Origin: Oryza sativa Japonica Group
Taxonomy: Eukaryota; Streptophyta; Magnoliopsida; Poales; Poaceae
Direction of reading: 5' to 3'
Assembly (NCBI RefSeq): GCF_034140825.1
Contig: NC_089039.1
Coordinates: forward strand, 317,501 to 381,500
DNA: 64,000 nucleotides
The position numbers were made by a program, and so were the translations under genes. Positions 52,997-63,883 of the stretch are shown here, piece by piece (within the stretch, counting starts at the first letter, position 1; each line of letters starts with the position of its first letter). Under the pieces are notes generated by a model that had not been told where the DNA came from, ran no database searches, and worked only from the letters and a program-made list of their open reading frames with translations.

Positions 52997-55900
52997 ATGC
53001 ACACAAGGGGAGCATCTTCAGATGTTCTTAGAGCAAGCATTTCTAGTGCACCTAGTACATCTAGCCATGGTTCTGCACAAGATGACTGTGATTCTTTAGG
53101 TGATGTCTACGTGTGGGGTGAAGTTTTTTGCGAAAACTCTGTACGAGTTGGTTCTGATACTATAATTAGATCAACGGAGAAGACTGATTTCCTACTCCCA
53201 AAGCCGTTGGAATCCAGATTAGTTCTTGATGTTTATCATGTAGATTGTGGGGTCAGGCATGCTGCACTGGTCACAAGAAATGGAGACGTTTTCACATGGG
53301 GTGAAGATTCTGGAGGTCGCCTCGGACATGGAACACGAGAAGATTCTGTCCATCCTCGTCTTGTTGAGTCTTTAGCGGCTTGCAATGTAGATTTTGTTGC
53401 TTGTGGGGAGTTTCATACTTGCGCTGTGACAACAACAGGCGAACTATATACCTGGGGAGATGGAACTCACAATGTTGGACTTCTAGGACATGGTACTGAT
53501 GCAGGACATTGGATACCCAAGAGAATTTCTGGAGCACTGGATGGTCTTCCAGTTGCTTATGTTTCTTGTGGAACCTGGCATACAGCCTTGATTACATCGA
53601 TGGGCCAATTGTTTACTTTTGGAGATGGTTCTTTCGGGGTATTAGGCCATGGGAATCTAACAAGCATTTCATGTCCAAAGGAGGTAGAGTCACTCTCAGG
53701 GTTGAAAACAATAGCAGTTGCATGTGGTGTATGGCACACTGCAGCTATTGTGGAGGTCATTGTCACTCACTCTAGTTCAAGTGTGTCTGCTGGAAAGCTA
53801 TTCACCTGGGGAGATGGCGACAAGCATCGACTTGGCCATGGTGACAAGGAATCACGACTCAAGCCCACCTGTGTAGCTTCGCTTATTGATTATGATTTTT
53901 ACAGGGTAGCATGTGGTCACAGTCTTACTGTATGCTTGACAACTTCTGGAAAAGTGTTGAGCATGGGTAATTCTGTTTATGGTCAGCTCGGAAATCCTAA
54001 TTCAGATGGAAGGCTTCCATGTTTGGTCGAAGATAGGATTGCAGGTGAACATGTTCTCCAAGTTGCTTGTGGATCCTACCATGTTGCAGTATTGACAGGT
54101 AGGAGTGAAGTTTTTACATGGGGAAAGGGAGCTAATGGAAGATTAGGCCATGGAGATATAGAGGATCGGAAGGTACCTACACAGGTTGAGGCACTGAAAG
54201 ATAGAGCGGTTCGGCACATAGCATGTGGTGCAAACTTCACTGCTGCTATATGTCTTCACAAATGGGTTTCTGGAGCTGACCAATCACAGTGCTCATCATG
54301 TCAACAGCCATTTGGATTTACTCGAAAGAGGCATAATTGCTATAATTGTGGACTTGTCCATTGTAATGCATGCACCTCAAGAAAGGCTTTGAGAGCAGCA
54401 TTGGCTCCTAATCCAGGGAAACCTTACCGTGTTTGTGATTCTTGTTTCTTGAAATTGAAGAACGCCTTGGATTCTGATTCGTTTAATAAGAGGAAGGACA
54501 TTGTTTCCCACCTTGCAGGTGAAAGCAATGGTGATACCAAAGCATCGAAAACCATCTTGTCTAGCAATATGGATATAATTAGGAGTTTGGATAGCAAGGC
54601 AGCAAGACAGGGGAAGAAAACTGATGCATTGTCATTTCTCCGGACTCCTCAAGTTAGTTCACTACTGCAGCTGAGAGATATTGCTTTGTCTGGTAGCGCA
54701 GATATGAACAGATCAGTTCCAAGAGCAGTGCGTACATCAGCAGTTCGGTCAGTAACCACTTCAAGAGCTGTTTCCCCTTTCTCTCGAAAGTCTAGTCCAC
54801 CACGTTCAACCACACCAGTTCCAACAACTCATGGCCTTTCTTTCTCAAAAAGTGCTACCGATAATCTGGCAAAAACAAATGAGCTCTTAAACCAGGAAAT
54901 CGATAGGCTGCATGCGCAAGTATGTACTTCTCTTTATTCAGCAGAGATTAACTTGGATGCTTTATTATGTTGCAATAAGCCAATAAGCTTAGTTTTTGGT
55001 GGAGTAAATATTGCAAGAAACTTAGTAGCTAATACCTTTATTGGTGCAGGTTGATAACCTCAGACATCGTTGTGAGCATCAAGAAGTTGAGCTGCATAAA
55101 TCAGCCAAGAAAGTTCAGGAGGCCATGACACTAGTTGCAGAGGAATCTGCAAAATCTAAAGCTGCAAAAGAGGTTATCAAATCTCTAACAGCGCAGGTAT
55201 TAACAAACTCACCTGTGTTCACTTCGATTACTACAATTCTAAAACCATGTCATGGCCATCTTGGCATCTTTCCTTTCTATATGTTGGCTAAAGTAATAAG
55301 AGTAGGATATCTCTGTTTCATCATAAAGAGTTGTTAAATCATACAGTAATAATTGTGTCTCTCTTTCTCTAAATTATGTAGCTGAAGGATATGGCTGAGC
55401 GGATACCACCAGAACAGGGCACTTACGATGTCAGTGAGGCAAAGCCAGTGCACGTTCCGAATGGCATTGATTCACATATTGCAATCTACTCTAGCATAAA
55501 CGTAGCTCACCAGCCACAGAATGAGCTCCTCAATGCTTCAAATGCGCAAAGCCTGAACTCTGGACGATCATTGCATCCAAATGGAATCTCAAGCCAACAC
55601 AGGTTACTAGGTAATGCTACCGAAGCTAGTGAAGGCAGCGCTCAAAGCCATCGAATTACTAGTCCCTGCAAGTTGGATGTTCCTCATCGAAGAGCGCACA
55701 GCAACAGCGACGATATGCTGACTGCGAGTCATAGAGGGGATGATAATGTGAGCATAGATGCAATGTCCCTTCAGAATGGTGAGGATGGATACAAGCCTCG
55801 AGGCACAGTATCATCAATATCCAGCAGCCAAGTTCAGGCCGAATGGATCGAGCAGTATGAACCAGGTGTATACATAACACTCACAACACTCTTGGATGGG

Positions 55901-56458
55901 ACTCGGGATCTGAAGAGGGTTCGTTTCAGGTGAATAAATTTTAAACTACAAGTCATTTTGCTTTGTGTTTGGCAGTGATGATAGTACTGAATTACTACCC
56001 CCGTTTCAAGTTATAAGATGTTTTGACTTTAGTCAAAGTAAAACTGTTTCAAGTTTGACCAAATTTATAGAAAAAATAGTAATATTTTTAACCCAAGATA
56101 AATTTATTATAAAAATATATTTAATTATTAATTTAATAAAACTAATTTGGTAATGTAAATATTACTATATTTGTATATAAACTTAGTTAAATTTAAAACA
56201 GTTTGACTTTGATCAAAGTCAAAACATCTTATAACTTGAAACGGATGGAGTAATTGATTGTGAAAAGAAAGACTATTATCTAATGATAATACTAAGTTTA
56301 GGGTGTTGAAAATTGTTTGCAGCCGGAGACGTTTTGGGGAGCATCAGGCTGAGAAGTGGTGGAACGAGAACCGTGAGAAGGTGTACGAGAGATACAACGT
56401 GAGGAGCTCTGAAAGAGTGTCTTCTTCTTCAGCAGCCTCCACCCGCTCAGCCTATTGA
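52997..56458 (+). CDS. RCC1-repeat, FYVE and BRX domain protein (PRAF-like, PH domain not found)
   Basis: Four coding exons (52997-54919, 55050-55196, 55382-55929, 56323-56458) join in frame to about 917 residues. Seven RCC1 blades occupy about 40-420 (repeated [35 protein letters not shown] with LGHG turns and VACG strands). A FYVE zinc finger follows at about 430-500 ([32 protein letters not shown]). Then come a coiled-coil segment ([14 protein letters not shown] onward) and a C-terminal BRX domain ([40 protein letters not shown]). Plant PRAF proteins usually begin with a PH domain; here no PH exon was seen. The RCC1 part may act as a GTPase exchange factor and FYVE binds PI3P membranes (family knowledge). 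The reading frame is open upstream of 52997 to a 3' splice site, so an upstream coding exon remains possible. A Stowaway-like element lies in the last intron. Confidence 0.9.
55995..56250. mobile_element. Stowaway-like MITE in the last RCC1-FYVE intron
   Basis: 256 bp flanked by TA. Ends are CTACCCCCGTTTCAAGTTAT and ATAACTTGAAACGGATGGAG. It lies inside the 55930-56322 intron and leaves both splice sites intact. Confidence 0.85.
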
Positions 56459-56607
56459 TCCACAAGCTGCTGGATCTGGGACAAGCTGTTTTTGCATAGA
56501 AAAGAAAAAAAAACTGCAAGATTGATTTGCAAGGCTACTCAATGACTGCAAAATGTTATGATCAACTGATGAGGCACTAATCATCTAGTAGCTAGGATCA
56601 TCATCGT

Positions 56608-56803
<196 letters not shown>

Positions 56804-57104
56804 TGGGAGAAAGCCTTTCGATCTTTACTGTACCATAATATTATTATGATACTCCATATCAATAGCCAAATTTTGTTGTGTGCCAAAATCATGTTCTTTT
56901 CTCTTCCATACTCTGCCAAAAACATGAGAAATTTTGGGCCGAAAGAAAAAAAAAGCCCAACCATACACTACCAACTCCCAGTAGGCTGGGCTTTGGTTTG
57001 GTTTCCTAGTAGGTTGGGCTGGGATGTGGGCTTCGGCTTGGCTGGGCTGGGCTGGCAATTCCAAGAAACTGGACAGGTCAGGATCATACAAGTGAGAGTG
57101 AGTC

Positions 57105-58607
57105 GAATTTTATAATTTTTCTTATTAAAAGTTTTACAAAAATAATTTTCCATTTTGAAAATTGACGGAAATAGTCGCCTACCGCCCTCTGGGAGGGCGA
57201 TTTTTAAAAATCGCCCTCCCAGAGGGCGGCGAAAATGACGTGGCAGACGGCCGTTCGCTCTCGGGCGACGGCCGTCAACGAAATTTGCAGGCGGCCCCCT
57301 TGCCGCCCTCCGCGAGGGTGATTTTGTACTGTGCGGGGGGCCGCCTGCAAATGGGCGGCGAGGGGGGCATGGAAATTTGCAGGCGGCCCCCTTGCCGCCC
57401 TCCGCGAGGGCGATTTTGCACTGTGCGGGGGGCCGCCTGCAAATGGGCGGCGAGGGGGCATGGAATTTTGCAGGCGGCCCCCTTGCCGCCCTGGGGGAGG
57501 GCGATTTTTGCCTCCCCCCTATAAAGCCCAGCCCCTCCCCTATGAAATTTCATTATATTCACTAAAAATCCAAAAAAAACGAAAGAGAGAGAGAGGGGAG
57601 GGCAGCAGAAGGGGAGCGGCGAAGCCCTGCTGGTTCGCTCACTTCATCACAGGTATGCTCCCATACATCTTTTGCATTTGTACTAATATATTACGTTTGA
57701 GTACATATGTTGCGTTTTAGTTTTAGTTCCATATATTTTAGCAGATCTGTAGCACACAGCACATATGTGTAGATCCAGAGCATAGAATATAATAGTATGA
57801 ATTGAGACATAGACAGTAGTGTTAATTGTAAGATGTAGTTTAGTTTGATCTTCTTTCCCACTACCACACCACACACGAAAATGGAAGCCTATTAATTGGT
57901 AATACGTAATCTAGAATTGAGATTATGTACAACATTCTTCACTACAATTTTACATTTTGGCAGCAAACCAAATATGATCAAATGCAATTTTACCTTACCA
58001 AATATTTGGTAGTGCCAAAACTTGCTTATATTTTGGCATTAACAAAATATTTGTACGGTAACATTCCAAATATGCCCTAAAAAATAATAAAATTGTATTT
58101 TACCAATCTTGGAGATTTTAATCTTGTATAGTTTTCAATATAAAAAGATTTGATAACTATTGATATTTATATAAAAAAAATATAGAGCACAGTACAAAAT
58201 CGCCCTCCCCCAGGGCGGCAAGGGGGCCGCCTGCAAAATTCCATGCCCCCTCGCCGCCCATTTGCAGGCGGGCCCCCGCACAGTGCAAAATCGCCCTCGC
58301 GGAGGGCGGCAAGGGGGCCGCCTGCAAATTTCCATGCCCCCCCTCGCCGCCCATTTGCAGGCGGCCCCCGCACAGTACAAAATCGCCCTCGCGGAGGGCG
58401 GCAAGGGGGCCGCCTGCAAATTTCGTTGACGGCCGTCGCCCGAGAGCGAACGGCCGTCTGCCACGTCATTTTCGCCGCCCTCTGGGAGGGCGATTTTTAA
58501 AAATCGCCCTCCCAGAGGGCGGTAGGCGACTATTTCCGTCAATTTTCAAAATGGAAAATTATTTTTGTAAAACTTTTAATAAAAAAAATTATAAATAAAA
58601 AAAATTC
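57105..58607. mobile_element. non-autonomous Mutator-like element with hairpin-rich long TIRs
   Basis: 1,503 bp bounded by a perfect 9-bp target duplication GAGTGAGTC (57096-57104 and 58608-58616). Inverted arms of about 405-413 bp (57105-57509 and 58195-58607) contain the palindrome GGGCGATTTTTAAAAATCGCCC. They also contain about three tandem units of roughly 91 bp, each pairing GCAGGCGGCCCCC with GGGGGCCGCCTGC. The unique core (57510-58194) begins with TATAAA at 57520, a GA-rich leader and a splice donor CACAG|GTATGC at 57653, as if a gene's promoter and first exon had been captured. No transposase is present. Confidence 0.88.
57520..57652 (+). promoter_or_regulatory. putative promoter, leader and splice donor inside the Mutator-like element
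   Basis: TATAAA at 57520-57525 is followed about 30 bp later by a plausible transcription start zone, a GAGAGAGAG-rich leader (57581-57600) and a strong donor at 57653. Transcription and splicing from here are inferred from sequence only. Confidence 0.45.
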
Positions 58608-58616
58608 GAGTGAGTC

Positions 58617-59143
58617 TGAGATGAGATCAACCGGGAGCAAAACATTTCAGGACACTTCTTGCAAACGATACATACGGCAACATATACAGCATATGCCGCA
58701 ATTGGTTACAGCGATACACAAATTAAGGGGTGAAAAACAAGACAATCACCTCATGGTATCAGAATGCCGCCATAGCTAATGTACAGATTTAACAAAGAAA
58801 TGTATTAGCTAACATTTTCTCTTCACATGTACTCCATATGACCCAACTAAAGTTCTTGTCAGCTGTAAGTTAGGAGAGAATTTCTTATATACCGTTGGTA
58901 AAGGACTGTAGTCAATTCTACGTAAGAAACCTTCCATGTCACCACCAATTCTACGCCATCCTGTGGCACACTGGGTGCCCAAAAAAAATCAATCTTCCCC
59001 TGCTTGGCATTTCAAATTTTGGGATTTTAGAATCAATATGTAAAGAACTTCAAATTACAGGGAACTTTGCATTCTAAACCCCATGATATAACAATATCAG
59101 AATTCAAAATTCAAAACTCGCATGTTTCGAACAATTACTAGTA
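58617..59143 (-). repeat. 3' flank of the F-box gene, duplicated at 63352-63883
   Basis: This 0.5-kb region is closely similar in the same orientation to 63352-63883 (shared phrases GAGATGAGATCA, GGTTACAGCGATACACAAA, CTTCCCCTGCTTGGCATTTC, ATTTTGGGATTTTAGAATCA). It marks a tandem gene duplication that continues beyond the right edge of the window. Confidence 0.85.
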
Positions 59144-61604
59144 CTAACCTATTGTTATCTCTATAGATGAGGAGAATCCCTGCAGGAGTTGCTGTCTTAA
59201 CAGATCCTTCTCTGCCTCATTGTTGGGGAATATAGTTCTGGACAGAGATGGCGTATTGAGATAAATACCATCGCAATCTTCGCACGGTTCCTTATCATGC
59301 AAGTGAATTCGCTGTAGCCCCACAGCTCTCTGAATGACAAGCCTTATGTACTTGATCAGATTCTCAGTGGTCTCAAAGCCGTTTATATCCAGCAACCTCA
59401 AGGTCTTATGCTTGATGCTTTCAGATGATGCTTCCCACACAACATTGCTTCTGTCAGCCCTGTCCTTAAAGCCATTCTCGTCACATATGTGGAGAGATAT
59501 CTACAAGGAGTTAATACGTAGTAGCCAGGATTATTGCATTGTCACTCACAGATTTAGCAAGTTACAGGAACAGGCAATATATATGTATGTTGAGCAGGAA
59601 ACATATTTATCATGTGTGGTTTACCTTAACATGAAATCGCTCGAGGAAGGGTGCGCCTTCAAGGACAAAGAGAGTCCAGTCGAGGCCACAATCAAGACTA
59701 ATGCTGCAAAGATATACATTCCTAAGATTGCGGAATATGGGGAAGAGTTTCTTGGGCTCTTCTGGCAGGATCCAAACCTGCAGTCAGCAAATAAACAAGA
59801 AATTAGCACCAACATCACATCGTATGTAAGCCAGGTGGAATGGATCCATTAGAAACAGTTAATCCTCATAGCATCAGAGGACCAATCAAATGAATGAATG
59901 CAGGAAATCAAACAGTTACTGTGGCAGTACATTACCATCTCATCCTGGAAGTCCAGATGCAAACTAGTTAGAGTTGGCACGGTCGACAGCCAGTCGCTGA
60001 GCTTGAATGGCAGCTGCATCTTGTGGCAGGTGGAAGAGAAACGTATCCGGTCAAGCATTGGGACGCAGCCGAAACAAACAGGAGGATTGGCACCCACCCA
60101 TGTATCACAGTCCACGCATTTCAGCTTGGGAGCGTTGATGAGCTCAACCTTGATGTAACTGCAGAAGGCCATCGTCAGCGTGCTGAGCTGCGAGTTTGGT
60201 GCATCGATTCTGAGCACATACCTCTTGCCATTATCGCAATCCTGCAGGGTGAGGTGCTGCAGCTGGAGGCAGGAGGCTAGGAGGTTGGGGATGTCTGAAT
60301 CCCCAAACCTGAGAGCCCACAGAGAGAGGCTTGTCAGTCGCCTGAATGCATTGGGGTAAGCTTGAAAGAAGGACATGAAGCGTCTCCCATATCGTGCCAG
60401 GTGTTTCTCGGTACAAAGCAGCTCAGGCACCTCGGTCAGGATGGAAAAGGAAAGGACCTCAATCTTGCTTGCTCTGCCACCGGCACTCTGAACTGCATCC
60501 TCAAGCATGCGCCCAACGGAGTGCAGGTAAGGGTCAGTGAGGTAGAAGCACAGGTGCAGTGTCCTGATGATGATGAGTTGAGGCTTTCAGCTCTTGGAGC
60601 CAACAATGTCCTCATTGCTTGGGTGTACCTTGACATGGCCACCTTGACTCGAGTCATGGTGTTCCTTTTGAGTGAAGGAGCAGACCGGCGTGGTATGAAA
60701 TCGGCAACATCGATTTCAAGATGGTTCATGGATTGGAGAAGATGGGTCCATCTTCTTGCAAGAGTGGTGGTCCGGGCTGCAGTCGGCAGTTGCAGCCGTT
60801 GGAGGATGTCAATCAAAATTTCATCCGGGAGCGCGCTGAGCCTGTCATCGACGACTTGGCACTGCTGGTAATGGAGAAAGATACATTATTTGTCAATACC
60901 GATGGATTGGCCTTAAGAAAAACAAAGATGAATGAATGAAAGCAGAAATGTTTCCAGGTATTTGAGAGGCATATATATCAGGGTATTTCATTTCATAGTG
61001 TATGGCATAATCAGGAGGTATAAGGCCTTGTTTAGTTCCAAATTTTTTTTCCCAAAAACATCTCACCGAATCTTTGGACACATGTATAGAGCAATAAATT
61101 AGATAAAATGAAAAACTAATTGCAAAGACCGTGTTTAGATTCAAACTTTTTTCTTCAAACTTCCAACTTTTCTGTCACATCAAATGTTTGGCCACATGCA
61201 TTAAATGTGGACGAAAAAAAATCAATTGCATAGTTTACATGTAAATCACGAGACGAATCTTTTGAGCATAATTACGCTATGATTTAACAAGGTGATGCTA
61301 CAATAAATATTTGCTAATGACGGATTAATTAGACTTAATAAATTTGTCTCCTGGTTTCCAGGTGAGTAATGAAATTAGTTTTTTCATTCGTGTCCAAAAA
61401 TTTCTTCCGACATCCGGTCAAACGTTTGATGTGACACCCAAAAATTTTTCTTTTCGCGAACTAAACAAGGCCTAAATGTAACTTTGCCTCTCAATATAAG
61501 TACAGCTAGTACTAGCCAAGGACCATCCATAGAAAATCTCAATATAAGAGGGGGGGGGGGGGGGGGGGGGGGCTAACAGCGTTATTGGGCATTGCCGACT
61601 CCAT
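59144..61604 (-). CDS. F-box/LRR protein gene, probably frame-shifted
   Basis: Exons, read on the minus strand: a possible first exon 61578-61604 (MESAMPNNA), then 59936-60864, 59625-59777 and 59144-59500, about 490 residues in all. The F-box is DRLSALPDEILIDILQRLQL with AARTTTLARRWTHLL. It is followed by leucine-rich segments (RRLTSLSLWALRFGDSDI, LQHLTLQDCDNG, LTSLHLDFQDE) and a C-terminal FBD-like part (LRLLDINGFETTENL). Such proteins are substrate receptors of SCF ubiquitin ligases. Near 60566-60590, at a GAT/ATC repeat, the F-box frame and the downstream frame (IRTLHLCFYLTDPYLHSVGR) do not match; the exon is 929 bp, one short of a multiple of three. So one net base appears lost, or an unrecognised intron exists. 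The first intron would contain the Tourist-like element at 61024-61472. The first exon is weakly supported. Confidence 0.72.
61024..61472. mobile_element. Tourist-like MITE
   Basis: 449 bp flanked by TAA (61021-61023 and 61473-61475). Perfect inverted ends are GGCCTTGTTTAGTTC and GAACTAAACAAGGCC. The interior has the widespread rice phrases GAGACGAATCTTTTGAGC and 'acatttgatgtgaca'. It also holds a second partial element start (GTGTTTAGATTCAAAC at 61131), suggesting nesting or recombination. Confidence 0.85.
61550..61572 (+). repeat. poly-G run
   Basis: About 23 consecutive G next to the proposed first-exon donor of the F-box gene (poly-C on its coding strand). It could form G-quadruplexes and is prone to length error in sequencing. 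Confidence 0.9.
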
Positions 61605-61890
61605 GAGCTTCCTGCCTGGGTGAATGAGGGAAGGGATCGACGAGATTTGCAGGGGGGACAAAAACTACTCCACTCTAATGGAGGCCGGAGTGTCAATTTG
61701 GGCAGCGCAGGACGATGCTCTTGTTTATAAGTATCTGTCAGCTTCAGGATCGACGCGAAGGAATTCGGAGACCGAAGCGGACTCCTTATTTGATTGGAAA
61801 TCCATATCCATGTATAAATATAAGTATAAATTGTTTACTAATTTGTTTAGGAGGAGGAGCAACGCGAAACTGTAGGAGATGACACAATCA
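61605..61890. other. F-box gene upstream region
   Basis: Likely promoter and leader of the minus-strand F-box gene; nothing else was recognised. Confidence 0.35.
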
Positions 61891-62514
61891 GGATTGCTAA
61901 TTCGCGTGCGAGCTGTGCCTCCTCCCCCACGCCCTTATTTTTCGTTTTTTCTACGATTTTTTCACTTTTTTCTGATTATTTTTTAATCTTTAGCACACAT
62001 GTTTTTCAAATGTTTTGAGTTGAAAGTTTTTAAATCTAAACTTGAAAATTTTCAAATCTTAACTTAAAAGTTTTTCAAATCTGGACTTGAAACTTTTCAA
62101 ATCTCGAGTTGACAGTTTTCGTCTGAGTTGAAAGTTTTAAAATCTCGAGTTGAAAATTTCAAATCTGCGTTTAAAGTTTTCAAATCTTGAATTGAAACTT
62201 TTCAAATCCGAGTTGAAAGTTTTCAAACTGAGTTGAAAGTTTTCAAATTTGAGATGAAAAGTTGAACATTTTCAAAATTTGACTTAAAAAATTTAAATTT
62301 CAAGTTGAAAGTTTTTAAATTTGGGTTTAAAATTTTCAAAATTGACTTCAGATATAGATTTTCTTTTTAATTTGTTAGTTAAAAAAAATCTCGCTGAAAA
62401 AAGAAAATCTTATCTACTGCTGTCATTATCTCAAATTATCGTTATCTAAGACTAATACTAGTATAACCACATTATCCCAACAAAAATGCGCGCCGGCGCG
62501 CCAACTAGCAATCC
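61891..62514. mobile_element. TIR element with degenerate internal tandem repeats
   Basis: 624 bp with imperfect inverted ends GGATTGCTAATTCGCGTGCG and GCGCGCCAACTAGCAATCC. Between about 62017 and 62345 lie some 15-16 degenerate units of about 20-22 bp built on GAGTTGAAAGTTTTCAAATC. No clear target duplication, so the superfamily is not assigned. Confidence 0.6.
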
Positions 62515-63351
62515 CGACAGGTGTGTCGATTTTATAGCCCGTATATTTGATTTCATGCTATTAAAAAGCATTATCTTTGTTGAAAAATGATTGTTTATCT
62601 GTATAATTGTATTTTCATTTTTATAGATATATAGTTTGGAAAAACAATGATAAAATATGTGTAAAGGAGTTTGTGTTGATTTTCAAAATGACATTATTTT
62701 AAGTACAGGGGCAGTATAAATTTTGCAAAGTTTTATAAGAATTAGTTCAGTTTTATTCAACTTAGAAAAATACAGTACATTCAAATAAAATTTGCAATGA
62801 ATTTTTAAGTACTAATTTAACATATCAAACCACATTATTATGAAAATTCTTAAACTCTCTCCTTTTTTTTCCACTCTATTCATGGTTTCTTTATTTATGA
62901 ACAATTATAGTTGAGTTTTCTATTAAATGATAAAATTGGTGATGGCATTTTCCTAGAAGTGTTCCGGATTTTATTTAAAGGAGCTCTGATGCTCCTCATT
63001 TCTTCATAGTACCACATGACATTGCCAACGTATAGCATATGTGCCATAACTATACACACGTATTTACCATGATGTATGGGTAGTCTTTCTTCAAAACAGT
63101 TAAGCCCCCATGATCATTCTAAATGCCAAATTATATAGTACTTTCCATATACAAATGTTTCCACTCTTTTCTCTGCCCCGGGAGGACAGGAGGTCTGAAG
63201 CTGCAAGCCTACACCAACAACGCCAAAGCTCTCTCACTCCAGTTGTTAGCTATAATCTCTCTACTCTAGAGAATACTTTTTTCTCCATGCCATTTTTCTT
63301 CTCAAGATTATTCCTTGATTTATTTGGAATGCTGGTCAGGATACAAGTGAG
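62515..63351. other. spacer, nothing identified
   Basis: AT-rich DNA between the TIR element and the duplicated F-box flank. No gene or transposon ends are supported. Confidence 0.45.
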
Positions 63352-63883
63352 AATTTGAGATGAGATCAGCCAGGAGCAAACATTTCAGGACACTGCTTGC
63401 AAATGATACGGCAACATGGACAATTGGTTACAGCGATACACAAAATAAGGGGGAAATACAAGACAATCACCTCATAATATCAGAACAACGCCATAGTACA
63501 TGTCCGGATTTAACAAAGAAATGTACCATATGACCCAAATAAAGTTCTTGTGCGCTGTAAGTTAAGAGAGAAATTCTTATATACCGTTGGTAAAGGTAGT
63601 AGTCAATTCTACGTAAAGAGAAACCTTCCATGTCACCACCAAGCTAACTTCAAATCTTCTACGCCATCACCTTCAGATGACTCCTGTGTGGCACTGAGTG
63701 CCCGAAAAAAATCAGTCTTCCCCTGCTTGGCATTTCAAATTTTGGGATTTTAGAATCAATAATGTAAAGAATTTTGAAATTACAGGAAACTTTGCATTCT
63801 GAACCCCATGATATAAGAATATCAAAATTCAAAATTTTCATGTTTAGAACAATTACTGGCATGAAAAGAAAATCTAACAATTA
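63352..63883 (-). repeat. 3' flank of the second F-box copy
   Basis: Counterpart of 58617-59143. At its left edge it reads TACAAGTGAGAATTTGAGAT without any insertion, giving the empty-site version of the place where the Mutator-like element sits in the first copy. Confidence 0.85.

Noticed and set aside
57162-58542. Several Gly/Arg/Pro-rich open frames (RPLGGRFL, QAAPLPPSAR)
   Set aside because: They translate the inverted GC-rich arms of the Mutator-like element and appear on both strands because the arms are palindromic.
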